The notes under the pieces: model-generated
What the model was told of the DNA's origin: nothing
Seen by the model: only the letters and a program-made list of their open reading frames with translations
Databases searched by the model: none
From: Gaertneriomyces semiglobifer
Lineage: Eukaryota > Chytridiomycota > Chytridiomycetes > Spizellomycetales > Spizellomycetaceae
Assembly (NCBI GenBank): GCA_025558075.1
Contig: JAHLKF010000019.1
Location: 1 to 64,000 of the forward strand
Reading direction: 5' to 3'
Length of the DNA stretch: 64,000 nucleotides
Program-made: the position numbers and the translations under genes
In this document: positions 53,700 through 64,000 of the stretch, piece by piece
Numbering within the stretch: position 1 is the first letter of the stretch
Layout: every line of letters begins with the position of its first letter

Positions 53700-56540
53700 T
53701 TACAACAAGTACAAGCAACAACTTGTAGGAATACACATTAAACAGTGGTGATGACAATGAAATTTGACATGTGCAGCAAGGACATAATACACTACCAGAC
53801 TATACAGTGGAATTCATCTTGTTATGCCATTCTGCCTTCCTCTGTGTCCGAAACAATAGGCCTTTCTACAATGTCATGTACATGTTTGAAATGATTACTT
53901 TCCATGTTTATGCTTTCCAGGTCGTAAACATATAATTGTCATCTCAATTCATGAAACTTTACTGTGTAGAAAGAAGTTTACCTGCTTCCAATCAAACCAA
54001 GTCACAAGTGCCAAAACAATGTAGCTATCAAGTGTTCAATTATCCTTGGGTGACAATGGATGAATAGAAGTGGAAGTGGCAAAGCCATTGACAACAGATA
54101 TTGTTGCTTTGGTCATATACAAGACAGAATGGTAACACTAAGGAATTATCAGTCTTGAATTTTGATACAAAGCATCCCACATAATACATTCCTTTGGTTG
54201 GTTTAATGCTGCCTCATCAAGAAATGTCACAGGCAGATTTCGAAATCCCAGATAGGTTATGTTTCCTTGGTAACATTGTACTGCAAAACAAATGACAAGT
54301 GAATTGCTGAGACCTCCCATTGCTGTCAGTGCACACTGATCAACTGCCTCACACTGGCATTCCAATGGTCAACAGTGAGGCAAGCCACAACTATTGGTAC
54401 GTGCAGCTGTGCATTCCAATATTTCTGCACTCACTTCAATCCGATTGGTGGTTTTGACATGCCTTGGTACCCAATTCTTAAAGGTTTGAAAGTGGAAGTT
54501 GGCATTTTGACACACACTAGCCCATCTCAAGTACTGAATGGAACTTCTTACTAGCTTTTCAATGTTGTAAGGGGGTCCCGGTGACATACACATCGTAAGG
54601 GTCACCCTAACCAGGGCACACGTCTGGACACGTATATGCATTTCAGCATAGCTTTGGTCCCGTCAGCACTGACACGTGTGTCAAGGGCCAAGTTGCACGT
54701 GACCCATGTGCCTGAGGCCCTAACCCAACGTCACGTGATCTTTTCCATCAGTAGAATTTAGAACCTTAGATGTAAGATACAACAGAGCTCATTAGAAGGA
54801 TCAGGGCATCAGCAGGATCCCTCTGCAACACACAAAGCCCAACGCGAAGGTTCTCTGGAGACTGCTCTCCAGTAACTGGAAAATGAAGTAAGCAAAACAT
54901 GAAACCAGCTACTGGGGTTGTCCTTTTTAACCAAAAGACTTTGGACATTGCTTTGGACATCAAAGTTGACACGTAGCAACAACAAGTGCCACAGCTTGTG
55001 GACTCATGTAGATACATGGCCAGTTAAAATCATGTATCGTGTCTATGAACATTGCACGTCAACGCAGTGTGCCACCAAAGCAATTGCAATCTGCAACAAC
55101 ACAAATTTGCTGCTATCTGCTCAAGCCAATAAATAGGCAGCTGACTTCCAAAAGCGCCAGTGCTGAGGTTCATCTCACAGACTGGGCTGGAAGCATTCTT
55201 TGGAAATGAGTCTCCAAGAAACAGTGCTTGAAATGGAACTGATAACTGAGCAGATTCACAATAAGCACTTGTAATGCCCTCTTAGAATAGCAGTCTTCTC
55301 AGGACATCTCCTACAGAAGTGTTGAAGAACAAAGGTAGGCACACAATACCCTGGTATTCTAACCTGTCATCAACATGAATGCATCAAAGCATGAATCCAT
55401 CAAGGGTTTGTGGTTTCAAAGCCATGATATGGCACACCTCACATTTGAGAAAGCTTGGTCAATCATGAAAGCGACTTCTGTCAGCTGAAACCAAACCTCT
55501 GATCTTTGTTACACAACCCTTAACAAATGCTGTTCTTCTGTGAACTCCCAGCAAATACAATGGATGAAGGTGCAGATTTCTGGTTGCACCCAACACAGAC
55601 AGTTAAATACACAAAACTAAAATACGGCACTGATGTGGTACTGATGGGTTCCATTTAATTATGCCAGCTGGGTCCAAATACAAACCACACTCCTAGGGGT
55701 TCAAGCAATGATGCACATGTGATATATAGTGCATTAAAACAAGGCGTGGTGTGCACAATGAACTGCTGTTAATTCTGCAGCCAGCTGGAAAATGCTTGTT
55801 GGAATCACTTGTTTTGGGTCATAGACCCTTCAATGGTCAATGCTCATTGGGAAACACTTTTCTATTAATTGCTGGCTGGGCAAACATTTTTGGCATTCTG
55901 TACATGATTGTGTTGGTCCATCATGATGCAAATGAATGCAAACAGACAAATGTGTTTACAACTGCAGCTGCCACCCAAAGGTGAATTTTAGGGTTGCAAC
56001 AGTAATGCAAGCAAAGGCAAAAATGGGTTAATGCATGAAATCTACCAGCAGCAGACATATGTGTGAATTTTCTTCAAGCAAAATGCATTTGCCATGGTCA
56101 TGTCCATCAAATAGCCCAAGAACACTTCTTATGGTGTTGCTGAATAAGGCCACAAGAACCATGAAGCCAGTAGACTCAGACTGAGGGCAAACTTTATCTT
56201 TTGAAGTGTTTCACAGAGGTACTTTTGATTACAAAAATCAACAGTTATTATCTTCTTGTTGGCGCATTTAAAGCTGGAATCCACTTTGCATGTATTACCT
56301 TGGAGTAAGCTGGAAAGGTCCAATGTAACTACAAGGTCCTATCTGCTTGACCCACCTTGAACAATACATATCCATGCCCTCTATGCCCAATTCCAGAAGA
56401 TACCTCAACCTGATCACAAACACATGCCAATGGTGAGATTTACCCATCCATAAGGAATACGTTCTTTGACCTCTTAAGGTCATTGCAGGTTGCACTTTAA
56501 AGCCCTCCTTAGGCTCCTATTCTGATGAAACATAGCTTTT
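53700..56540. other. CpG-depleted, TpG/CpA-rich tract
   Basis: By direct count there are 4 CpG dinucleotides in 55141-55800 (660 nt), against 9 in 57001-57120 of the neighbouring gene and 6 in the single 60-nt non-coding line at 12421-12480. TG and CA are abundant. The tract has no open frames of note. Borders are approximate; an island at about 54575-54745 keeps its CpGs. This is the pattern left by deamination of methylated CpG in old repeats. Confidence 0.75.
54730..54830 (-). repeat. Right arm of inverted repeat
   Basis: Reverse complement of the left arm. It keeps GTCACGTGATC where the left arm (on the same orientation) has the TpG-mutated GATCATGTGAC. No obvious target-site duplication flanks the pair. 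Confidence 0.8.
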
Positions 56541-56761
56541 ACGTTACACTAAGAAGTGTAATTAGGCTCTCCTCTCAAAACTTTCCGTGTGCATCTGACC
56601 ACTGTTTGATTTCCGAAAAAAATACGGCCACCATTGTCCAATGCGGTAACATCACTAAGGAGCATTGTGGGTCCCCCACTCTTGACTGTTGCTAATCGTC
56701 CGATTATACATGTGCGGGCAAAACAACTAATGAATTGATATTTCATGACAACATTGAAAAG

Positions 56762-59700
56762 TTATATAACGAGATCAAGCTCGTAGCGCTCGTAAAGATT
56801 TCTTTCATCATTTTCTATCCGCGGATAGAATGCCGTTAGGGCATCCTGGCTGCCAATGTAGAGATTGTTGTAAACCTTCCAATAGATTTCCCGAACCCGA
56901 CGAGCCGGGTGGAATAACCCTTGCAGCACATACTGTAAGATCACTGATGGACCTAACGCGACACGGAGACCGTCCACCGCTTCCATGACCGCATTGATAA
57001 CATGCGGCGACGTTTCAAAGATATTCGGCCACACGTGATTCAGCAAGTGCAATAGGGCATCTTCGCAGCTAAGCCCTACTACGCCTAGCGCCATATGCTT
57101 GACTGTCGTGCAGGCTGTCTGCCGGTGAACGAGATCACGATCCATTAAGGCGTCTTCAAGCAATGGTGTCACAGCGTAAATATAGTCCTTTCCCATCTCC
57201 CCAATGTACTCGAACAGAAACGAAAGCGACTTTAGCACTCCGTTTTGCACGTTCAATTCAGGCACCCTGTACTCATTCATCAGCGCGGGAAGCACCGTGA
57301 AAGGTGAACAGGTCTCAGCTACAATTGCGATGGCTACTGTTGTGCATACACGATTTTGGCGTTCCTGCACCTTCAAATTGTTGAGGAGAGTGGCCAAGAC
57401 ATCTTGCGGTCCGATGGCTTTGGCAATGTAACCGAAAGTGTTCACAGTAGCTCGACGAATACCCTTTTTGTGAGCTTTCAACATGTCGAGCAATTCGAAA
57501 CAGATACGCATCCATTCACGAGCGGAAACGAACTCTGCTCCGCGATCCGCTATGCGGCCAACAAGGTCTATGCAATTTTCTTGCACTTTTTCGTGCCGAT
57601 TTTTCAATATAGGCGTCAGTCGCGGGAGAAGGTCCTTGATAGGCGGCGTCATGTTGCTCATTCCAATTACATTGACAATCGATTTGAGGGCTCGTAAAAT
57701 GGACCCCAGGACCTCGGGGTATTCTTCACCAAGGTACTCATACAATACGATGCCGAGTTGTCCCATGAGCTTCTCCTCGCCACAAGTTTTCATGACCACA
57801 GCAATTCGCGAAATCAAGTCCGCGGCTTGCTGACGAACCTTGGCACTTTTATTGTTTAAGCGCCACAAAATTGTTGAGCAGATCTGTTGCAAATAAGGTT
57901 TCACCCTGAGACCCAGGGAATTCACGACAGTGCCAAATCCGTTCAGCATGACAACATCTTCTACTGTTTGCTCTTGGAAAGCGTAAAGCACGCCGTCAAT
58001 GAGGGTCACCTCTAGGCGCTGATCAACATCTGAAGTGCCGAGACCGCTAACCACATTATCGATGGTTTCCATGACCATTTTGCGGTAAGCTTCGGATTCG
58101 TCTTTAAGATCTTCCACAATTCTTCCAACTATGTCGGCAACTCCAACCTTTTGTGCAAGCTCCACTGTCGTCTCTACAAGCTGCTTATAGTTCCGGCGGT
58201 CAAGCGCCATCCGTCGGACCCAAAAATGCTTGAAAAACTCGGGCAGGATTTCCTCCTTGATATACTGAGGCTCAACGCCATCAGTTGCTGAACACTGTTT
58301 AACGACTTTGAGTACAATCTTTTTCATTTCTTCATCCGGTGACTGGAATTCCCGAATGAGGATGATCATAACCTCCTTTGTATAATAATTGGCGTATTCG
58401 GCGTCCATCAACGGAATAATATACCCAATGGCTTTCAAAAACGCGGCTAGGCCCTTTCCACGGTGTTTCTTGATACCAGCCCACAAGGGACGTAGGACAA
58501 TATCGAATGATTCAATGCCGTACGGGGCAGCGGCCTCTGCCAACGCGGCAATTGCGAGGGCAGTGATTGTTCGGACCTTCTGCTGTTCGTCCTCCAACCC
58601 ATGAGCAATGGCTTCAACGAGGCTCTTCAAATGCGGTAAGACTGCACATCCGAGGAGAATGGCAATTTGCTGGACAATCTTAATACCTGTATGGCGAGCC
58701 TGCCAAGACTTCTTTGATCGGCAAACGGCTTTTAAAAATGGTAAGAGAGCCGGAATTCCCAAAGCAGAAGCCACAACGGAAAACGCTCTGGCCGTTGTGT
58801 TGCGCACATATTCATCCACATGATCAATATCGGGACGCATGGTAGCAATCATGGTGGCTAAGCCGGCTGCCTTACTGAGGTTACTGATGATCTCACGACC
58901 TTCGACCCGTGCGTAATAGTCCTCATCAATGAGAAGAGGTTCGATGACCACAAGAATCTTGTGGACGAACGGTCGCACCAAATCATCCAACTTATACAAG
59001 ATACGATCGATGACCTTGACCAGCAGGTGACGTTCCTGATCTTCTAAAGTTGGTGACATGAGCAATGGAAGAATCTGGTTGAAAAGCGGCCCAGCTCCAA
59101 ACTCCCGAGCCTTATCCGTAATTTGCCGCAACGCAGTTTTCCGCATTGGAGGTGTTCCATTTTTGATTTTGAGGAGCAATCGCATAATCTTGCGCTCCTT
59201 CAATTCATCCACATCCATTTCAGCCTCGTCCCGTTGATCCAGCAGCTTGCCAAAGTGCTGCATATCCTCTGGCTTGAAAAATTGCAACCCTCCAATTCCA
59301 GGAATCTCTGGGGGAACATCATACGCTTGTTGCCGGTCTTCTTCCTGCATCATAAAACCACCGGCCTGACCCGCCATGGGTGTCGGGGTAGCCATCAATT
59401 TCCGAGCTGGGGTGCGAATGGGGACATACGTTGCCGGTGGTTCAAGGATCTTGTAACCTTCTGACGGCAGCATCGTATCCAGTTCTTCATCAGAAAGAAA
59501 CCGATTCCGATAGTCGATATCCTTTTCCCAACGCATGGCGTTAACCGCTTCCGGAGTCATAGGCACAGGAATCTGTCCACCAACCGGCGTCATCAAGCCA
59601 ATATTGCCGACGGGAGTCGCAGCGAATTGCCCCGCAAAGCCAACCGGTGTTTCATCCCATCTTGACCGTTTCCCACTAGGAGTGGCTGTAGCTTTAGGTG

Positions 59701-60472
59701 TAGCATCCCAGGCCGATTGCGCGGTATCCACCGGAGTCTCATCCCAACGATTTCTCTTTCGGGCGGGGGTAGCGCTGGTTTCTTTCGGCGTCTCGTCCCA
59801 TCTACTGGACTTGGCCTGGTTTGGCTTCTCATCCTCTTCCCATTCCGAAGGTTTCTCTCTCCCGTCCTCGTCCCATCTGCGCTTTCTTGTGGCAACAGCT
59901 TTGGCCTTCTCCATGGCAGCTTGTGCTTGCGCCCGGGCCTGCTCCTGCAGCTCGCCTGAAGCGGCCATTTCTTTCATTTTTTCTTCATCCTCCTTCCGCT
60001 TTTCTAATATCCTACGCTGAAGTTCGGCTTGATCGCGGTCCAGTTGTGCTTCCCTCATCACCTCCGCATACGAACGCGCTTCGCCGGTGGCTGTGTCTTT
60101 TGAGAAAGCGTCTACACGCTCAGGCGATAGGCGGCGATTTAATCGACGGGCATGATACTCGGATTCTCTGTCTGCGATCCTCCGAGATGGTCTGATGTCA
60201 GCCATAGGGTCCACGTCGTCGTCTAATGCGGCCATTTCTTCCAACAATTGTTTCGGTGCGGTGTATGATGACAGCTTCTTCTTTTGACGCATGGCAACCA
60301 TGTCTTCCTCGTCGTCTCCATTTACAGGAATGGATGTGCTATACTCATCCTTCCCAGCCGACCCATATAGGTCAGTGTCATAACTGATGTCCCCAATCAA
60401 GGACGCCTTGTCAGCACCCTTGCGTCGTAGCGTCTGGGCAGCCTTGATCTGCGCATCAATATCGTCTTCCAT
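56762..60472 (-). CDS. Splicing factor 3B subunit 1 (SF3B1/Hsh155)
   Basis: Single exon, 1236 aa from the ATG at 60472. The frame is open further up to 60589, but [17 protein letters not shown] aligns with the known SF3B1 start. The N-terminus holds five RWDETP/AWDATP-type repeats between about 200 and 310, the tryptophan motifs bound by U2AF-homology domains. From about 400 on, the protein is a superhelix of HEAT repeats, very close to animal SF3B1: [39 protein letters not shown] (the Lys equals human K700, the tumour hot spot, unchanged), [19 protein letters not shown], and the end [12 protein letters not shown]3B1 clamps the branch-point helix in the U2 snRNP. Strong conservation fits an intron-rich fungus. 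It is divergent from sideroflexin across 379 bp. Confidence 0.96.
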   Translation of the reverse strand: MEDDIDAQIKAAQTLRRKGADKASLIGDISYDTDLYGSAGKDEYSTSIPVNGDDEEDMVAMRQKKKLSSYTAPKQLLEEMAALDDDVDPMADIRPSRRIADRESEYHARRLNRRLSPERVDAFSKDTATGEARSYAEVMREAQLDRDQAELQRRILEKRKEDEEKMKEMAASGELQEQARAQAQAAMEKAKAVATRKRRWDEDGREKPSEWEEDEKPNQAKSSRWDETPKETSATPARKRNRWDETPVDTAQSAWDATPKATATPSGKRSRWDETPVGFAGQFAATPVGNIGLMTPVGGQIPVPMTPEAVNAMRWEKDIDYRNRFLSDEELDTMLPSEGYKILEPPATYVPIRTPARKLMATPTPMAGQAGGFMMQEEDRQQAYDVPPEIPGIGGLQFFKPEDMQHFGKLLDQRDEAEMDVDELKERKIMRLLLKIKNGTPPMRKTALRQITDKAREFGAGPLFNQILPLLMSPTLEDQERHLLVKVIDRILYKLDDLVRPFVHKILVVIEPLLIDEDYYARVEGREIISNLSKAAGLATMIATMRPDIDHVDEYVRNTTARAFSVVASALGIPALLPFLKAVCRSKKSWQARHTGIKIVQQIAILLGCAVLPHLKSLVEAIAHGLEDEQQKVRTITALAIAALAEAAAPYGIESFDIVLRPLWAGIKKHRGKGLAAFLKAIGYIIPLMDAEYANYYTKEVMIILIREFQSPDEEMKKIVLKVVKQCSATDGVEPQYIKEEILPEFFKHFWVRRMALDRRNYKQLVETTVELAQKVGVADIVGRIVEDLKDESEAYRKMVMETIDNVVSGLGTSDVDQRLEVTLIDGVLYAFQEQTVEDVVMLNGFGTVVNSLGLRVKPYLQQICSTILWRLNNKSAKVRQQAADLISRIAVVMKTCGEEKLMGQLGIVLYEYLGEEYPEVLGSILRALKSIVNVIGMSNMTPPIKDLLPRLTPILKNRHEKVQENCIDLVGRIADRGAEFVSAREWMRICFELLDMLKAHKKGIRRATVNTFGYIAKAIGPQDVLATLLNNLKVQERQNRVCTTVAIAIVAETCSPFTVLPALMNEYRVPELNVQNGVLKSLSFLFEYIGEMGKDYIYAVTPLLEDALMDRDLVHRQTACTTVKHMALGVVGLSCEDALLHLLNHVWPNIFETSPHVINAVMEAVDGLRVALGPSVILQYVLQGLFHPARRVREIYWKVYNNLYIGSQDALTAFYPRIENDERNLYERYELDLVI

Positions 60473-60851
60473 TGTGTGTTCTTTGGTATGACTTGCTTCG
60501 TCAAGCACCTCTCCAGTCTTCTGAGGCAAGTTGAGACAATGCTGCAACTGGGCAGCTTTCGAACGCCTGGGCATTACAGGCCGCGTCACGTGATGCGGTG
60601 CTTGTGTAAGCCGCTAATTCGACGAAACGCGCTTTGATAATTGGAGAAATGGGTGATAACCTTTGTAGTATGGAGCCATCGTCCACACACACTCGACCAG
60701 GGAATAAGCATCGAAAGTTACAGGGACCTTTCAAAGTGGTGGCCCGCACTGAGAAGTAGCTAGAGCCCTTAATGATGGAGGGAAGAATAAATCTCGGTAA
60801 ATAAGTCATTCAGGCCCTTATGGTGCAAACAAACCTGTCACAAGTGCTTAT
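60473..60851. promoter_or_regulatory. Divergent SF3B1 / sideroflexin promoter
   Basis: 379 bp between the two start codons. A GTCACGTGA at 60585-60593 lies 113 bp upstream of the SF3B1 ATG. No TATA box stands out. Confidence 0.5.
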
Positions 60852-62188
60852 ATGCGCCTTTTAGATCAACCTCGTTATGATCAATCCACTTACTGGGGTC
60901 GACTGAGGCATTTCATGCAGATAACAGATCCCAGGTACTTCTCTTTGGTTTACGTGTCTCCGGGGCGGCGGGACGCTGATTTCGTTGAGAAGGAATTTGC
61001 TGGCGACAGAATCAGAGTTATCCGCAGCAAAGGACCTCGTTGAAAGCTATAAGGATGGAAAAATAGATGCTGCTCCTGAAGCTTTGTGGAAAGCCAAAAC
61101 ATGTAATGTAGCCACCGATTACCCATCGAGGGACCTTTTCATTACTCTGTTGACCATTCGAGTGTAGTGATTGACAGTACCTACCATCCTGACACTGGCG
61201 AGAAGGTAATCCTTCCCTTTCGCATGAGCTCGTTTGTCCCTACAAATGTTCTTATTGTTGCTGGGATGTTGGTGCCCAACCCATCGGTATGTTGATCATA
61301 GGCATGGCTACATAACAGTACCATGAATCTAATCAGTTGGTTGTAAATGTCTTCACTAGATTGGCACGATCCTCTTTTGGCAATGGGTCAATCAATCAGT
61401 TAACGTGGCTTTCAACTATTTCAATGCCAATAAAACCACCGAGATGAGCATGACAGAGACCACAAGTTTGTTTGCGTTTCCATTCGCAAACATATGGCAC
61501 CTGTCTGATCACTTACTGATGCTCTAGCGGCTTACCTGACGGCTGTGGGATCATCATGTACGATTGCCGTCGGACTGAACGAATGGGTCAAGCGGGCAAC
61601 GTCATTGAGCCCCTCTACCCGTGCAGTTCTTGCTCGGGCTGTACCGTTCGCTGCCGTCGCTGCTGCGGGTACTCTGAACGTGTTTTTGATGCGCCAAAAG
61701 GAACTGAAGCAAGTTGCAATGTACGTTTCGGGAATTAGAGCATGGGCTGATCGTGGTAACTACTAGGGAGGGCATCCTGATTCAGGATAATGACGGAAAC
61801 CCGTTGGGGAAGTCAACCACAGCGGGCTACAAGGCAGTCGGCCAAGTCGCAATCTCCCGTGTTGCGACTGCTTTCCCGGTGGTGTTCGTCCCGGGGTTGA
61901 TCATGGCAAAGCTGGAGAGAACCACGTTCTGGAAGCAACATCCTCGATGGCGCGTGCCATTGAATTTAGGTAAAGTGCAAGCGATGCCAGCCAATGTCGG
62001 AAGCGGCTAACGCCCATCCACTGTTAGCCACAATAACTGGATCCCTTTTGGCTGCACTGCCTTGCGCAGTAGCGCTTTTCCCGCAGCGAGCGTCCATGCC
62101 AGCATCTTTGCTTGAACCACAATTTCATTCCTTAAAGGCGGTAGACGGGAGTCCGATACGGACGGTCTATTTCAATAGAGGACTTTAG
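60852..62188 (+). CDS. Sideroflexin, mitochondrial amino-acid carrier
   Basis: Seven exons (60852-60934, 60993-61102, 61168-61286, 61360-61465, 61528-61720, 61767-61969, 62028-62188) join in frame to 324 aa, the family length. The spliced protein shows the sideroflexin hallmarks: YDQSTYWGRLRHFMQITDPR, LATESELSAAKDLVESYK, STYHPDTGEKVILPFRMS (HPDTGEK motif), FWQWVNQSVNVAFNY, ILIQDNDGNPLGKS and LAALPCAVALFPQ. Five membrane helices are expected. Sideroflexins sit in the mitochondrial inner membrane; SFXN1 imports serine for one-carbon metabolism, and yeast Fsf1 is the fungal member. Introns are 46-73 nt; the 46-nt one (61721-61766) is the shortest in the window. No exon is long enough to show the gene on its own, so it would be easy to miss. 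Confidence 0.93.
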
Positions 62189-62335
62189 AAGACCCTTGGT
62201 TGACAAGAGTATTTAGAACTCGGTAGACTAGTGTGTAGTGAGGCAAAGTTCGGCGTGTGGACAGTTCAACTCAGATTAAGTATGTACAGAGACACAAAAC
62301 TGTTTTAATATTACTATTCTAGAGATTCAGATAAA

Positions 62336-63580
62336 CTACGATTGTTCAAGACGAGCCTTGACAATATCCACTTGTTGTTGCAAAATGACAAGAAGGGCGG
62401 TAGCCTCAAAAGTAGACATGTTTCCCACCCGGTGCTTGAAAGCGCTATGTTCTGCCTCGCTGAACGGCTCTGGTGAAAAGCGAAGCGGTATAGGAGCTTC
62501 CGAGGGAGAACATGGTGTTGCGCGGCGTTTGGAGTCCGATTCGTCTGATGTGTATCCGCTATCCATCCTTTGCCGCTTCGCGCCTGCTGGGCTCGCGGGA
62601 GGCGTTGCGGTCAACGTCGCCGCAGATATTTGAATATGTGGAAGCACGGTCTGCGTTGGTGGAGGCACGTACGATCCGGTCGGAGCCAATTGCGGATAGT
62701 GGTATTGGCCTTCTGAGGCAGCTGGTATCAACATGGGTGCAACGCTGCCTCGGCGGTTCGCACGGTCAATAATATTGACGGGACGCATCCGATGGTTTGT
62801 TTTGAGGTATAAGCCACACGCATTACATATGGGTTGCCCTCCATCTGGAGTGCGCCGCCACAAGGGGGTCTTGGTTGTACCGCAGTTGATGCACGTATTG
62901 GTCCGTTGTTGTCGCTTGTGAGCCCGAGTATCTTCTGATGGCGATAATGATGCGTTTGCAGGTGTGAGATTTGCGGTAGATATGCATGTTGCGGGAGATA
63001 TTGTCGAGCTGCGCGGAGCGAGCTCTCTAGCTTGTACTTGTTGCAGCGCGAGGGCTAGAGCGGACGCCGCGGTGGCTGAATCCAGGCCAGCAACTAGTTG
63101 TGAAAACGGGTCCGCAGCAGCGGGAAGGCCAGTAGAAGCAGTGGCTGCGGGAAGGCTTAACGGACTCGCAGCTAGATCGTGATTGGGTATGCAAGGAGTG
63201 TCAGGCGAAGAGAGTTGTTCATCCTCGATGGTTCCTCCGCGCGTCTCGTGGGTATGTTGCGATTGGGATGGTGAGCAGGGGATTGGTGCTTGTATGGGTG
63301 AATCGGATAAATTGGTACGAATTGACGCGGACGTGCACACAGGCGATGCAGGGCCTCGTAAAGAGGCCGTGTCGGATGGGTTCGCCGGCGGTATCGCAGG
63401 AGACAGCCAATCTGCTTCAGGCCCAAGGGTAAACGTGTCGGAAAAGGAGTTTAGCAGGCCAAGAGCGTCGCTAGGCGATGCCGTGAGATCGAATGGCTTG
63501 GCATCCCAGTCTAAACTAACGGCGCCAGTATCATTGAAAAAAGGATTGCAAAACGGACTCTCGTAAGATAGGGTTGCCAT
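62336..63580 (-). CDS. GATA-type zinc-finger transcription factor
   Basis: Single exon, 414 aa from the ATG at 63580 ([10 protein letters not shown]). One GATA finger at about residues 230-255: [28 protein letters not shown], spacing C-X2-C-X18-C-X2-C, followed by the basic tail [17 protein letters not shown]. The first half is Ser/Pro/Thr-rich, probably activating, with an Ala/Gln helix [13 protein letters not shown]. The C-terminus has a short amphipathic helix ([19 protein letters not shown]) that could pair as a coiled coil, as in some Dal80/AreB-type GATA repressors. It acts in the nucleus on GATA sites; nitrogen or iron control is common in the family, but the 18-residue loop is not the usual 17 of nitrogen regulators. 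Regulon unknown. Confidence 0.92.
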   Translation of the reverse strand: MATLSYESPFCNPFFNDTGAVSLDWDAKPFDLTASPSDALGLLNSFSDTFTLGPEADWLSPAIPPANPSDTASLRGPASPVCTSASIRTNLSDSPIQAPIPCSPSQSQHTHETRGGTIEDEQLSSPDTPCIPNHDLAASPLSLPAATASTGLPAAADPFSQLVAGLDSATAASALALALQQVQARELAPRSSTISPATCISTANLTPANASLSPSEDTRAHKRQQRTNTCINCGTTKTPLWRRTPDGGQPICNACGLYLKTNHRMRPVNIIDRANRRGSVAPMLIPAASEGQYHYPQLAPTGSYVPPPTQTVLPHIQISAATLTATPPASPAGAKRQRMDSGYTSDESDSKRRATPCSPSEAPIPLRFSPEPFSEAEHSAFKHRVGNMSTFEATALLVILQQQVDIVKARLEQS

Positions 63581-64000
63581 TGTATGCCTCTCTGTCGTTG
63601 TGACGTTCAAACAGTGATCGTCGTCGGGGTTCACCAAGTTACAGGTGTATGACCAAAGGATAAATAACTTTATCTATCTCGCTCTCTCGTTCGGTAATCG
63701 AGCAACTACGATGCGTGGCAGCATGCAATATCTGAAGGAGACGGGGAGATGGATGTCGGTACTTAAATACTCCTTGCCGCTGTGGGTGTGTGTGTGTGTG
63801 AATAGGTACTGCTGGGATGTGGTGGGTGGGGACCTGATGAATGTGGAATGATGGAAGGGAGGTGGGGAGGGGAGGGCCATTTACGTTCAAGTTATATATG
63901 TGCGTGCGTGCGTGCGTGTGTGTGCTGTGGTGAGTGCATAATAACACACGGCGAACATAATAATACTATGCTCCCGATAATTTCCGGCGGGGCGTAGCAC
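63581..64000. other. GATA-gene upstream region with (GT)n repeats
   Basis: No gene recognised. Simple repeats: (TG)n at about 63783-63800 and (TGCG)n/(TG)n at about 63899-63925. These probably lie in the 5' leader or promoter of the GATA factor. Confidence 0.6.

Larger units (their letters stand above)
52915..56761. other. 3.8 kb gene-free block with decayed repeat
   Basis: No protein domain, RNA gene or long frame is seen on either strand. It comprises the eIF3a upstream region (to about 53400), an inverted-repeat pair (53503-53627 and 54730-54830) and a CpG-depleted tract from about 53700 to 56540 with one CpG-bearing island at about 54575-54745. See the separate entries. Confidence 0.7.

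Noticed and set aside
52915..56761. Transposase or reverse transcriptase remnant
   Set aside because: No frame on either strand shows a recognisable motif; only the inverted repeats and CpG loss hint at a mobile origin.
60473..60589. N-terminal extension of SF3B1 by 39 residues
   Set aside because: Open in frame, but the known N-terminus aligns at the ATG of 60472 and the extension resembles no SF3B1 sequence.
61697..61766. 28-nt intron in sideroflexin joining KELKQ to HGLIVV
   Set aside because: Too short for splicing; a 46-nt intron at 61721-61766 keeps the frame and gives the family sequence ILIQDNDGNPLG.

Overview
The window is nuclear DNA of a fungus. The evidence is intron-split genes for core eukaryotic machinery (eS6, eIF3a, SF3B1, a Ded1-type helicase, a Fun30-type remodeler), a GT48 beta-1,3-glucan synthase, a Caf120-like PH protein, a fungal GATA factor and LysM/CBM18 chitin-binding modules. 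Introns are mostly 46-75 nt with GT..AG ends. The glucan synthase is far from the ascomycete enzymes at the echinocandin hot spots, which hints at a lineage outside the best-known yeasts and moulds, but I cannot place the phylum from this window. All gene models were joined by hand and the reading frame was checked across every intron.

Layout, left to right: PLAC8 protein (+, 515-1168); ABCC/MRP transporter (-, 1318-6160); MAPEG protein (-, 6729-7512) divergent from ribosomal protein eS6 (+, 7952-9391); a vWD/EGF-like GPI-type surface protein (-, 10167-12365); Fun30/SMARCAD1 remodeler (+, 13700-17318) convergent with an IBTK-like ankyrin/RCC1/BTB protein (-, 17454-21811); a 2.2 kb gap with a tRNA-Pro-like 3' half; Ded1/DDX3 helicase (+, 24044-25685); a small TATA-driven ORF (+, 26602-26961); an MFS transporter (+, 27382-29364) convergent with an unknown 277-aa ORF (-); glucan synthase (-, 30528-35974); Caf120-like protein (+, 37276-42133); EBP1/PA2G4 (+, 42481-43804); a LysM-CBM18-GH18-PLC chimera (+, 44615-47321) followed by a HET-C/zinc-PLC-like secreted protein (+, 47926-49683); eIF3a (-, 49799-52914); a 3.8 kb gene-free block; SF3B1 (-, 56762-60472) divergent from sideroflexin (+, 60852-62188); a GATA factor (-, 62336-63580).

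The genes are independent transcription units. Most are housekeeping: translation, splicing, chromatin, cell wall, mitochondrial transport. The accessory, outward-facing part is the vWD protein, the chitin-binding/PLC chimera and its HET-C-like neighbour. I consider the chimera the most unusual coding feature, because its chitinase-type barrel has lost the catalytic acid and is fused to a PI-PLC-like barrel. The most unusual non-coding feature is the CpG-depleted block at about 53700-56540, which overlaps a roughly 100-bp inverted repeat. It looks like a decayed, methylation-eroded repeat.
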